From Scleroderma bovista (Eukaryota; Basidiomycota; Agaricomycetes; Boletales; Sclerodermataceae): DNA of 64,000 bases. Under the pieces are notes generated by a model, which worked only from the letters and a program-made list of their open reading frames with translations, was not told where the DNA came from and ran no database searches. Positions 11,502 through 22,139 of this stretch are shown in pieces. The position numbers were made by a program, and so were the translations under genes. The stretch's first letter is position 1, and each line of letters begins with the position of its first letter. The stretch is from assembly GCA_037178675.1 (NCBI GenBank), contig JAYMGJ010000044.1, positions 1 to 64,000 of the forward strand, given 5' to 3'.

Positions 11502-14500
11502 ATGCCTCGCCGCCCACCAGAACGCCCGTTTGGCCACAGAGTCTTTGTCTGTGGTGTCAACAGCTGCGCCAAGTCGTGTTCGACTCGGGGTGGTGTGAAA
11601 CGGCACATACAAAGGCGGCACCCCACTGCTGGGATTCGTCCGCAACCGGCCGTCCGTCTCGAAGCGGTTGAACCATATCAAGACTACGACTTCCCAGATG
11701 GCATGGATCCCCCCGGGCCGGATGAACCCAACATAGGTGCTGGGCAACATCCTCGAGGTCGGAACGTGAGCTATCACCCCTTACTTGATGGTACATTTAA
11801 TTTTGTCGACACACCCAATACAAGGGCTTACCATTGCCATGTAGGAACTCCGTGCGATCGTGCTGGACATTATTTGCCACCCGGCTCTCCACCATCTCCG
11901 AACCCAAGTCCCCTTCCAGACGACTACAGTCCCTATGAGAGTAGGGCGGCCTTCCAACTGGCTGAATTCCTGTACAGTCGTGAACAGATGTCAGCCGCGA
12001 AGATCGACGACTTGCTGGCCATCATGGCTGTGATGTATGACAAGGATCCGCCTTTTCACTCACACAAGGATATGTACAATACGATCGACGCTACAACGCA
12101 TGGTGACTCCCCTTGGCAATCGTTCTCCGTGACGTATTCAGGTGCAATGCCTGATGGTGAACCCCCTTCTTGGATGACTGCTGAGTATGACGTATGGTAC
12201 CGCGATCCAAAGGTGGTGCTTGAGCACCAGCTTGCAAACCCTGACTTCAAAGGCGAGATTGATTATGCTGCCAAAGTCGTCGTCGACGAAGATGGGAAAC
12301 GTGAAGTGTGCGACTTGATGTCTGGCCAGTGGGCGTTCGAACAGTCAGTAAGTAGTTCCTGTCTAATTGCCATTCAAGTGGTTGACACCAAATTTACTGC
12401 GCTCAGGACATGATTGCGAAGGATGCTGGCATGCATGGCGCAATGTTTGTGCCGGTAGTCCTCGGCAGTGACAAGACTACGGTATCGGTTGCGACAGGGA
12501 ACACAGAATATTACCCGCTTTATATCTCACTTGGCAACATACACAACAATGTCCGCCGGGCACACCGTGATGCCGTCACAATTCTCGCATTTCTCGCCAT
12601 TCCCAAGAGTCAGTATGTCTATTGTTCTATCACTGTTGAAAGATTTTTTTTTCCATTCCATACTCATCTGTTCGAATGTAGCTGATGAGGCACACAAAAA
12701 TGATCTTGCATTCTGCCGTTTTCACCACCAGACTACGGTATCGGTTGCGACAGGGAACACAGAATATTACCCGCTTTATATCTCACTTGGCAACATACAC
12801 AACAATGTCCGCCGGGCACACCGTGATGCCGTCACAATTCTCGGCCATTCCCAAGAGTCAGTATGTCTATTGTTCTATCACTTTTTTTTTCCATTCCATA
12901 CTCATCTGTTCGAATGTAGCTGATGAGGCACACAAAAATGATCTTGCATTCTGCCGTTTTCCTGCCAGCTCTTCCATAGTTCCATTGCGGCTGTGTTGGA
13001 CTCACTGAAGCCGCTCACATGACTGTGCCTGCGGTCACGTTGTGTCCAGATGGGCATTTTCTGTCTTTCAGGTTATATACGGACTTGGCCCCTACATCGC
13101 CGACTATCCTGAACAGGTGTTGTTGACAGGTGTAGTGCAAGGTTGGTGTCCACGGTAAGTCGGCGTGTTGCTCTATTCGATTGAACTTACCATCTGCATC
13201 AGGTGCACTGCCTGCAACAATAACTTGGATGGCGGCGGTGGCCATCGGTCCCACAAACTTACTGAGGCGCTTCTTGATGTCCTTGACCCCCAAACGCTAT
13301 CAAACGACTATGGCATCATCCATGACATTGTGGTGCGTGGGTTCGCTTCTTGCTTCTCTTTCCAGCCTAGCTCACCAGAATCTACTAGCCTTTTACTTCG
13401 GACTTCCCCCGCGCAGACATCCATGAACTTATCGCGCCAGACCTGCTTCATCAATTGATTAAGGGCACGTTCAAAGACCATGTCGTCACCTGGATCAATG
13501 ATTACTTGGAGCTCGAGCACGGAAAACAGCATGCCAGTGAAATTATTGCAGACATTGACCGCAGGTAAGTGATCATAATCTGCAGCCAACCTCACTGAAG
13601 CATGCATTAGGATTGCTGCTGCACCGCCATTTCCTGCGCTGCGCCGTTTTCCGGAAGGCTGTGGGTTCAAACAGTGGACCGGTGATGATTCGAAGGCACT
13701 AATGAAGGTAAGTGATCGTGCACATATCAAATAAGTATATCTCTGATATTGTGGATGGTGAGGTATACTTGCCAGCCATAGCTGGCCATGTGCCCCCAGG
13801 CATGGTGCGTGCGCTGAGCGCACTGTTAGATTTCTGTTATTTGGTCTGGCGCTCCGTCCTTAATGAAGCAACGCTGGATGCAATCGACGCAGCTGTGCAT
13901 CGCTTCCATCAAGAATGTGCCATTTTTATAACGACTGGCGTACGAGTGCACTTATCCCTCCCGCGTCAACATGCCATGGTTCACTACCGTGAACTGATTG
14001 AATTATTTGGCGCGCCCAACGGGTTGTGCTCATCAATTACAGAGTCGAAGCACATCAGGGCCGTGAAGGAACCATGGCGACGCTCCAACAGATTCAATGC
14101 GCTCGGACAGATGCTGGTCGCCAATCAACACCTCGACAAGCTAGCTGCAGCTCGAAGATGGTTCACGGAGCGCGGCATGTTGGATGGACCACTGCTCCCA
14201 GATGGAATGGAGGCTGTAAGGGTGGACGTAGAAGATGACGAAGGGGGGGCAGTAGATGACGACCCGGCAACATATACAGTCAAGCTAGCATCTCGCCCAG
14301 GTGTGTCCATCATTTCCATATGATTGCCCGTGCGATTGACATACTATATGTGCAGTGTATAGTGTGTCTGGTATGGTCTCATATGTGGCAGACTGTCTTG
14401 ATCTCCAGGGATTGCAAGAGGCAATCCGCCGTTTCCTCTATGACCAAGTCAACCCTGATGCCGAGATACCAGGGGATCGTGTAGACCTCCGTGTCTGCCC

Positions 14501-15020
14501 TCCTTTTCAAAGAAATATTCGGGTATTTTACTCTGCTGTGGCAACGTTCTACGCACCAAGTGATCAGTCAGGTGTAGGGGGTATGCGCCGCGAAATAATA
14601 CGTGCAACGCCATCTTGGCAAGGAGGCCCCCCACATTATGACTGCATATATGTGGCTAAGGGAGGTATGGATACAGAGGGCTTTCGTAGTCTGATGGTGG
14701 GAAGGGTGCGCCTGTTCTTCTCTTGTGTACATGAGGGATGTCACTACTTGTGCGCATTGGTTGATTGGTTTGTCCCAGTTGCTGATGAGCCGGATGAGCT
14801 GACAGGCATGTGGGTCGTGGCACCAGAAGTGGATGACAATGGACATCGCATCCAAAGTGTCATTTCTCTGGATTCGGTGGTACGGGGTGCACACCTTATA
14901 GGAATTTATGGCAGAGAATTTACTCCTGTTGACCTCCATTTCTCTGAATCTTTAGATGCCTTTCAGGCTTACTATGTTAATAAGTACATTGACCACCATG
15001 CAAACATGCTTGTATTTTAA
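11502..15020 (+). pseudogene. Plavaka transposase (CMC/CACTA-related), near full length but damaged
   Basis: The start is ATG at 11502. Residues about 15-45 hold a C2H2 zinc finger (CGVNSC...HIQRRH). Exon 1 ends at 12347 (GTAAGT) and exon 2 starts at 12407. Plavaka signatures follow in order: WYRDPKVVLEHQLANPDFK, GSDKTTVSVATGNTEYYPLY, NIHNNVRRAHRDAV, GLGPYIADYPEQVLL, HELIAPDLLHQLIKGTFKDH, FKQWTGDDSKALMKVYLPA, APNGLCSSITESKHI and WRRSNRFNALGQML. The C-terminal part ends ...FQAYYVNKYIDHH and stops at 15020. In the family this protein cuts and moves the element. Damage seen: a 256-base tandem duplication (12474-12967) repeating an exon-intron unit, and at least two small frameshifts near 12963 and 13018. 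It is therefore probably inactive, though the rest of the frame is well kept, which suggests recent decay. Confidence 0.85.
12474..12967. repeat. Intragenic tandem duplication (about 256-base unit) in the transposase
   Basis: AGACTACGGTATCGGTTGCG begins at 12474 and again at 12730, and ...GATCTTGCATTCTGCCGTTTTC ends both units (about 12728 and 12962). The second unit is shorter through small deletions (a GCATTTCTC segment and a GTTGAAAGA segment). The duplicated unit contains the end of exon 2, one intron and the start of exon 3. Confidence 0.92.
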
Positions 15021-15259
15021 TTCCATTGTCCATCCAAGTGCCTTGAGTCTGGTCCATTGTCTGGACAACACATGTGGTCTGATAGGTCTGATGGTGTCTG
15101 AACATGACCTGAAACTGTCTGGAATTATGTCTGTCATCACACCTGTCACTTGAGTATGAATTCTGTCTGATAGACCTGGCTCCAGAGTGTGACCTGACCC
15201 CAGACATTTTCCAGGCATGGTCAGACACCCAGGTCACTCAGATGAATCTCAGGACATTC

Positions 15260-15282
15260 AGACACATGACAATTTGCTGATG
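15260..15282 (-). repeat. Right terminal inverted repeat of the Plavaka-like element
   Basis: The reverse complement reads CATCAGCAAATTGTCATGTG plus three bases. It is followed by TA at 15283-15284. Confidence 0.8.
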
Positions 15283-15474
15283 TATCAGAATGATGCATGT
15301 GGATACACATAGAAAAAATGGTAATGTTATATAAAGGTTGAGCAGACTCTCATCGATTTCCTGATGGAGAAAGGAATGCACACGTTGTAGAGACACCCGG
15401 GTCTCTAGGCGCACAGCTCCCTAGCTGTCACACCCTAAGCCCTGCGAGAGACCCACCTAGACGCGCCCCCGCGG

Positions 15475-15748
15475 TGAAAAGATAACAATGTGTTTGGGTG
15501 GCTGCTCCCTCAGATGAGGTGCATTCGACCCAGGGACTTCTGGAGGTCTGGCAAGGCTCCCAAGGACTAAGGAGACTAAGAAACTAGAGAGTGGAAGGGT
15601 GGTTCAGTCACTCCAAGACTGAGCTCAAAGATATACACTGAAGAGAAGGATCTTTGCTTAGTAAGCTAAGTACAAGCCTACATAGCTAAGGTAAGAGTCC
15701 AGTATCAGTACTACCAATTCTACACCTAGAGACAGGACTGTCTCTACA
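15475..15748 (-). mobile_element. Solo-LTR-like insertion, 274 bases, target duplication GCGG
   Basis: Read on the minus strand it starts TGTAGAGACAGTCCTGTCTC and ends CTTTTCA, so it has TG..CA ends. It is flanked by the perfect 4-bp direct repeat GCGG (15471-15474 and 15749-15752). A second copy in the opposite orientation lies at 22647-22929 with its own 4-bp duplication. TG..CA ends and 4-5 bp duplications fit an LTR left after recombination between two LTRs; a SINE-like element is less likely. No internal retroelement genes are present. Confidence 0.8.
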
Positions 15749-15752
15749 GCGG

Positions 15753-18059
15753 TAAGGCACACCCCCCGATCACATCGCATCCGACCCGCATACTAGCCCA
15801 TCCGCTCGCATCTGTTCGATCGCATCACACCCGACTCGCTCGCTCGCTCGCACGAGTGCATCCGTGGCTGCTGCGCGCCCGATCACTCACACGGGTGTAG
15901 TTGCGACTCGTCTCGCATCGCACTTGATCACGTCACGTCCAACCTGCTCGCGTTCTCTCTTGTGCGAGTGTATCCGTGGCTGCTGTGCGCCCGATCACTC
16001 GCACAGGTGAAATCGCGACTCAATGCACAGACCACCCAAATGCTCGCCCAAGCTCAAGTAGGACCCAACTTGACCACCCTCGCTCACTCGCACGCAAACA
16101 CAACCACCCGCGACCCTGTTAAGCTGTTCCGGTCCTCCCTCTTTCGTACACTTCGCGTCATGGGTACGTCTTCGCACCCGTCTCCCTTGTTAGAGTTTCC
16201 CACTTCTTTATGTCATTTGTTGATGCTCGGGTGCCTGTTACTCAGTTGTGGACCCTTTTCATTACATCAGATAGCGCCAGAGTGCGCACCATTTCCCTTA
16301 TTTAGACTAGAATTACCACTTAGACGCGCTTGGAGCGCTACAGTGTTTCCTGACCCTTATGTTCCGTACATTGGTCCTAGGGCCACATATACCTTACCCT
16401 GGAAGAATACAACACTCTTTTTTCTCCCCCTCATAGCAGAGTAAGAGCCCCAGCTTCTATGTGAGGTTTCAGTTTGTTCAAGGTCTCATTGTTGCATTTT
16501 ATCGTATTCACTCGTTTTGTCGTATCGTTTTGTCTTTTGCCGTGTGTCCCTTGCTTTTGCATACGTCTCTCCTCCGCTCTCTAGGGAACTCTCTAGGCTT
16601 TTGACCAGGGCGCACCTCGCGCTCTCTTGTCCACTCTCTTTTCCACTGCGCTGCTCGTCACACCCCACTCCTTGCTAGTCCGAGTGCTCTGTGCACCTTC
16701 CTTCACTTTTCCGACTCTACCAGTTTGAGCCAGACCCAGTTCCCTTGGGCAGACCTGTTTTGCACCCTTCCGGAACTTTCCTTTTACAACGTCTGCAGTC
16801 CAACTCCCATACCAGAACGATCAAAGAAGCCGAAGAATTGATGGAGAAACAAAGGAGAAAGAGAAGAAATGATTTTTAGTGCCCAAATGTCATTTTTAGG
16901 TGCCCAGTGCCAGCATTCCGATATTTTGAATAGCTCCATCATTTCTGAAGCTATCAGGCACATGATTATACCATCAGAGAGCCTAGAACATGGTCTATCT
17001 GCCTGTCAAGTTCCGACGCAAATCCATTCATTTCCCACAGAGATATTCCCCCCGCAATCCAGACGTTTGCTTCATCGCTCACTATGGAGTCCGTGTTTTC
17101 TCTGGATCATTTTTCCACTATTGCTGCAGATCTCCACTATGTCCTGCTCTTAGGACAGCCTCTCCTAGAGTTCCCGTGCACTGCCTGGCACATATCTTCC
17201 CAGCCTGCTCCCTCAGTCCCTCTCGTTCTCGGTCAGCGCGTTCTCCTCATCAGTCCTGCATCAAGGACGTACTTTGGTCATCTTAGGTCTATTGTCAAGC
17301 TTGAGAAGTCTTCTCTGGTTGTCTCTGTGTCCCCTGAGCCCTCAGCCTATGGTCCCTTCCTTCCAGATACTTGCCATGTCCATCTTCCTCTGTCATTTGT
17401 CTCGCTTCCCTGGATGCATCGAATTCAATACTCTATCTGCTTCCCTACTTTCAGACGACGTCCCCCAGCACCATGACAGTTATTCCCCCACTTTATAGTG
17501 CTATTAGGAAGAAGAACCCTCTCTTGTTCTTTCCCAGAAGAGAGCTTGTCAAGGGAGCCCATGGTTGCGCTAGAACACATGCACTATACCTTAGTGTATG
17601 CTGACCCCCCAAAAAGACCTCTGGACCCCTGGTACCCTTCTTGTGGCTGTTTTGTCTCGGATCAATCCCCCTGTTTATCTCAGATCTTCCCCATTGTTGT
17701 CCCATCAAATTCCTGATGGTACACAGCCCCCCATCAAACTTCTTAGGCTGTGCATCAATGACTCCTTCTGCTGTGCAGTGACTCATCCCTTGCTTACTGA
17801 TGCTCTCTTGTCATCAGTATTACTCTATCCCTTTCGCATTTTTGGTATATTACTCAGCTGATGACTCACTCCCTTACCAATCAATCTTGTCATACAGCTT
17901 ACTCATTCCTTTACTCAGCAGCTTATTCATGCTCCCTATGCTTACTCATTCCTGCTTATCCCTTGCTTACTGATTGCTTACAAACCCCTTACAAAGCTCT
18001 TACCAATCCCTTACCAATCCTTGACAAATTCTGCTTACTCCCTTCTCTTTTTGTACTTT
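15753..18059. other. Non-coding or unrecognised stretch with small repeats
   Basis: I see no gene here that I can defend. A tandem duplication of about 112 bases is present: GTGCATCCGTGGCTGCTGCGC..CGATCACTCACAC near 15856 recurs as GTGTATCCGTGGCTGCTGTGC..CGATCACTCGCAC near 15968. The part 17740-18050 is low-complexity, rich in CTTACT.ATCC blocks. Several overlapping frames of 60-160 codons exist but have no start, no intron logic and no family motif. It is probably degraded repeat sequence. Confidence 0.5.
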
Positions 18060-18600
18060 AATGCTGTGCCCCCCCATGTATTTAAACCCCTGGGCTCAGC
18101 CCAGTGAGAAAAGACCCAATTGCACGAAATTATCCCTCTCTCAGACTCTCTCAGTCAGTATCCCCTCAGCTCTTTGAGTCTTGTAGGCTTCAGTGAAGGT
18201 CTAAAGGCTCTGATATCTCAAGTTTATTCAATCCATTCAAGTCCAAGTATTTCTCTAGGCTCAAGCGGAGTCTAGCCAGTCAATCCTTCATCTCTCATTG
18301 CTTCTGGATGTCAGGAGCCCCCTTGCCCCTTTGCTGCACCAACCTCTAGGTGTAGTATCGCTGTTTCAGTCCCAGTCAACCCAATCCCCACTTTGACACT
18401 TCCTAGGCTTTAGGAAAAGTTCAGACCCCTATCCCCTTCATCTTCTATTACTCCTGTACCCCAGGAGTATCCTACATCACTGTCTGCATCACCCTGTTGG
18501 TGTAGATCCCCTTCCCCCCTCCTCAGCACATCCTCTCTGGACACCGCAGAGGTAAACCACCACTTGCACATTTTTGTAGTCCTTTGTTGGTGTTGTGTTT
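18060..18600. repeat. Repeat related to 3590-4065
   Basis: It shares the blocks CTTGTAGG, TTCTCTAGGCTCAAGCGGAGTCTAGC (given in part) and ACCACCACTTGCACATTTTTG..TTGTTGGTGTTG with the region after the copia LTR, in the same order and spacing class. It may be the leader of an LTR-type element. Confidence 0.45.
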
Positions 18601-18649
18601 GGGTTATTACTCCAACCCAAATCCACACTTTGACTCACAATGCCATGCC

Positions 18650-19249
18650 AAGTCCTGGTCTAATGCATGCGCACGCAGGTCTGCTGCTGAGCTCGGGCCA
18701 ACCCCTGGACTGGTCATCCCAAAACTACCCATCGACCTCCCAGATGGGATGCCCATGCCCAAGTCCCAGTCTTGGAAGGACCTCGTGCAGCATTGGGTGG
18801 AGGGGGAGCCTTGCCTTGGCCTTCACATGCCACTCAAGGACTGGCCTCGGGAGCACTACAACGGCCAGAATTGGTGCTTCAATGAGAAGTTCGTGCAACA
18901 CAGGACAATTGCCACGGAGTTCTTAAACAAGTAAGTCTTCTGTCATGCTTTCTGCTCCCTCTGGGGGAACACAATGCCTCATTGCCTTTTCTTTTTTTCT
19001 TTCCTTTTCCAAACTGTCGGGTTCGAAAGGAACGAGATGGCCTTCCTGGAGGCCTACAGTCCCGCTGCCAGTTGGGGTCACACCAATCTCCTGCACAAGA
19101 TCCAGGACGCACACAAACTGTACAGTGGAAATGGAGAGCATCGCTCTCGCATCACACTTGTGCACCAGATCGTGGCCACACCGTCAATGAAGGCAAGGTG
19201 CCAGAAGAAACATCCTGTGGTGGCAGTGGCAGGGCAGAGCAGTGAATAG
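18650..19249 (+). CDS. Hypothetical two-exon protein fragment, repeat-associated
   Basis: A frame open from about 18590 encodes ...PGLVIPKLPIDLPDGMPMPK, then SWKDLVQHWVEGEP, PLKDWPREHYNG and RTIATEFLNK. It ends at a canonical donor (GTAAGT at 18931). After about 90 bases an AG acceptor continues in frame with NEMAFLEAYSPAASWGHTNLL and ends ...GQSSE at a TAG (19247-19249). The clean splice and sensible sequence argue for a real coding exon pair of about 195 residues. The true start was not found; the first in-frame ATG (18749) is internal. I have an impression of similar proteins repeated in Agaricomycete genomes but cannot name a family. It directly follows a repeat, so it may belong to a mobile element. 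Confidence 0.45.
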
Positions 19250-19880
19250 CGTGGTGCTGCCATACCGATCAGCATTTGCTACAATATCATTTGGTTCATG
19301 CATTTTGCCATTGTCTCAGCAACTTAGTATCTGTCCGGCTTTGCACTCTGTTTGGGCAACAACTATCCATACCTAATGATCGCTATGACACCTTCTACAC
19401 TGGTGGTGTGTGTCTGTGTAGTGTAATAATGTAATTAACCATTGTGCACCCCTGCATCTTGTGTTGACCTAGTGGTTTACCTTTGGGTTCTCTCAGGCAC
19501 AAGGCACCATGGCATAATCAACATCATCCACCATCACAGAACCTTGGCAGACCTCACAGAGCAATCGTTGCTGTCACCCATCAACGTGGTGGTGCCCAAT
19601 CGTCCAATCATGCTCCCACAGTCCCCCATCTGGCAGCTGGTGCTGCCAATTTCTTGAACTAAGTAAATGAGTGTGTAACTGGTATCTTACCTCAGTGATT
19701 CATCTTGGAACACTGAGGTGAAAGGAATCCTTGAATGGATGAAAATAGTCCATGCTTACATAAGGATGCTCATCACACCAATAAGGAAACTATCAGTAAG
19801 TACCAAAGAATGGTAGTGATTGAGTAGGAATTTCAACAAAGAAGCATAATTATGATTAGGTTAAGTGGCATAGTCATGAC
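19250..19880. other. No gene seen
   Basis: AT-rich sequence without a defensible frame. Short frames lack family features. Confidence 0.5.
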
Positions 19881-19884
19881 TGGG

Positions 19885-20245
19885 TTGACAAGTGTAGTAA
19901 AAGTGTAGTCAAAAGGGTAGTCAAAAGTGTACAAAAGGGTGTATTCAAAGTGTAGTAAAAGTGTAATAAAAGTGTACAAAAAAGTGTAGTAAAAAGTGTA
20001 GTAAAAGTGTACAAAAAAGCGCAGTAAAAGTGTAGTAAAAAGTGTAGTAAAAGTGTACAAAAAACCATACTAAAAGTGTAGTCAAAAGTGTAGTCAAAGT
20101 GTACAAAAAAGCGTAGTAAAAGTGTAGCCAAAAAAAGTGTAGTCAAAGGTGTAGTAAAGGTGTACAAAAAAGCATAGTAAAAGTGTAGTAAAAAGTGTAG
20201 TATAAGTGTACAAAAAAGTGTAGTCAAAAGTGTAGTAAAGGTGTA
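19885..20245. repeat. Short tandem array of AAAAGTGTAGT units
   Basis: About 30 imperfect copies of an 11-12 base unit (variants AAAAGTGTAGT and AAAAGTGTACAAAAAA). Every few units GTGTACAAAAAAG replaces GTGTAGTAAAAG, giving a higher-order period of about 55-65 bases. The antisense frames rich in L, F, T and Y are artefacts. Confidence 0.9.
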
Positions 20246-20438
20246 GCAATAGTGTCAGTAGTTAGGAATTTACAGAGTTGTACAGAGTTGATGGGTCTGT
20301 ACAGCCTGTACAGACCTGTACACAAGTCATGTGGTCTGTAGTATCTGTAGCCCAAAAGTGCTGTTTTGCTGATGAACACCAAGTTTTTTTCTTAGTCTAC
20401 ATGGGATATCCTACAGAGTATATATACCTGTGGTGCAT

Positions 20439-20745
20439 CACTTCAGGTAACCACTTTTGATAAGCATTTAGCCTGAATAGTTTAGTATCGCAATTCAGCC
20501 AAATAGCCTATAAAACCATGGTCATCCCAGGGAAGGTCTGCTTCCCTCCTGGGATGGGCCATTGTTTTTATAATCCCATCCCAGGGCTAGTCCATGCCAT
20601 ATGGGATGGCCCATGCTTGCTTGTGGTGTCAGGGGTCCTTATACATTTTTTTTTTCATTCTTGCTTACCACATAGTTTGGTATTTTCTTTAAACACTGCA
20701 CATTCTCTTGCTTGGAATGAGTTCTGTAACCATCTTCATCCAACA
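20439..20745 (+). repeat. Left terminal inverted repeat of the KDZ-type element
   Basis: About 300 bases similar to the reverse complement of 26720-27416 without the inserted 26801-27198 segment. Shared blocks: AAGCATTTAGCCTGAATAG, TTATAATCCCATCCCAGGGC, GTATTTTCTTT, CACTGCACATTC, and AACCATCTTCAT near the inner edge. Confidence 0.85.
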
Positions 20746-21440
20746 ACAAAATTTATATTATTCAAACTAGATGTTGATGATGATATTTGGCAGGATGTTG
20801 GACTAGGAGACAGCATTGGTGGCTTACCACCAGCCTGGTTGGCTGATGAAAAGGTTCACCTAGAGATTAAATCTCTTCTGGAGCTGAGGCGTTGTGAGGA
20901 GGAAGAGATCTGTTTGCTACAAGAAAGGAAAGCACTAGTGGAGTGGTTTGCTGAGGAGTGGAGTCGGCTCCAGAATGCAAAGTTGAATGCTGGTAAGCAA
21001 TATTATCAGACACTACTATTCAATGCTAACATTTATGTACAGATGAAGATCTCAAATATGAATTGGGTTGTCAAAGCTCTATGCTAGCAAGCCTTTGTCT
21101 TGCATGGCAGATGAAGCTGAGTGAAATGCCATCACATCCTGATGAGATATGGGGTGTTAGTGCTGAGGATCTTCATAAAGCAACTTGCATTTTTCCTTTT
21201 ATGCATGTTGTTGACATTGAGGAGGAAACTATAGATGATATAGATTCTGAGAATGGGAGAGAAGAGCTCCCTATAGATGATGAATTATTGGATGCAGCTG
21301 AGGAATTTGCTCTTGCTGATGAATATCATCATCAGATTGGAGATGGTCTGGAGGAAGGAATTACATGGATAGAGCAATGGGAGGATGATGTATTGGACAT
21401 GGATCCTCAATCATCTCCAAGCAAAAGAGCATGTAGATAG
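20703..21440 (+). pseudogene. KDZ transposase C-terminal fragment
   Basis: Two exons remain. The first carries KLDVDDDIWQDVGLGDSIGG, LPPAWLADEKVHLEIKSLLE and QERKALVEWFAEEWSRLQNA and ends at GTAAGC (about 20993). The second starts after CAG at about 21043 with DEDLKYELGCQSSMLASLCL and WQMKLSEMP, then an acidic tail ending SPSKRACR at a TAG (21438-21440). In Agaricomycete KDZ transposases this arrangement (DIWQDVGL, AWLADE, ALLE.DRC.EE, EEW) is the C-terminal part after the catalytic core. The catalytic domain is missing, because the left terminal repeat lies directly upstream. This fragment identifies the surrounding element; it cannot transpose by itself. Confidence 0.72.
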
Positions 21441-22139
21441 TTATATATTAATTGTTGTAAAAGATTGTTATAGAAATGAACCTTGTTGTTTTTTTCAATA
21501 CAAATAACATATAAACTGGATTAAGGATTTATCTGTGACTGATTGTCTGATATGAATTTTTTATGAAGATTATATACTATAACAGTTTCAAGCCTATGAT
21601 GAGATGTGCTATTTGCATAAAAAGTAGTCACTGGGGTGTCTTGTAATAGGTTTGAAGGTTTTGATGAAATATGCCTCATTGGCACCAATGGGATTTTCCA
21701 TAATAGATTTGAGGGTTATCATGGGATCTTCCATAATAGCTTTTGGGGCTGTCATGGGACATCCCATTGTCAGGCAAGAAGACCGGTAGGATGTCCCATA
21801 ATAGCTTTGAGGGCTGTCATGGGACATCCCACTGTGTCAGGTCCCAGCTTCGGGGCTGCCATGGGAAGACCAGTGGGATGTCCCATAATAGCTTTGGGGC
21901 TGTCATGGGACATCTCATTGTCATGCAAAAAAACAAATCCATAAGATGTACCATGATGTAAGATTGAACATTTCATCCACATAGAGAACTGCTGACTGCT
22001 ATAATAGCATGAATGATAATGTGACCTTTAGATCTCCCTGGTTCATATGCTTGAAAATGGATTCATAATCAAGTATTGATTAATAAAATAAATAATTTCA
22101 TTTTTATTGTCCACAAGATGACATAAATAAGTACTGGTA
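21441..22139. repeat. Palindrome-rich tandem repeats (GGGACATCCCA)
   Basis: Between about 21640 and 21925 a unit of roughly 90-95 bases recurs three to four times: GGGGCTGTCATGGGACATCC and ATGTCCCATAATAGCTTTG. Each unit carries TGGGATGTCCC and GGGACATCCCA as inverted arms, giving potential hairpins. Related blocks occur at 24055-24140. The rest of this interval is AT-rich and without a gene. Confidence 0.75.

Larger units (their letters stand above)
8515..15282. mobile_element. Plavaka / CACTA-like DNA transposon, structurally complete
   Basis: The element is bounded by inverted ends CATCAGCAAAATGACATATG.. (8515-8537) and its inverted partner (15260-15282), matching at about 20 of 23 positions. 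TA dinucleotides flank both ends directly (8513-8514 and 15283-15284). Both ends carry many short subterminal motifs of the kind TCTGG/CAGACA (8540-8830 and 15030-15270), as CACTA-type elements do. Inside are two head-to-head genes: an accessory protein on the minus strand (9059-11323) and the Plavaka transposase on the plus strand (11502-15020). Total length is 6,768 bases. The transposase carries lesions, so this copy is probably not active now, but the layout is whole. The TA duplication could be longer or a chance match. Confidence 0.85.

Noticed and set aside
15962..17861. Plus-strand frames up to 160 codons
   Set aside because: Frames shift constantly, composition is that of degraded repeat DNA, and no motif or intron structure supports a gene.
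19833..20227. Antisense frames with L/F/T/Y repeats that look like membrane proteins
   Set aside because: They are translations of the AAAAGTGTAGT tandem array.
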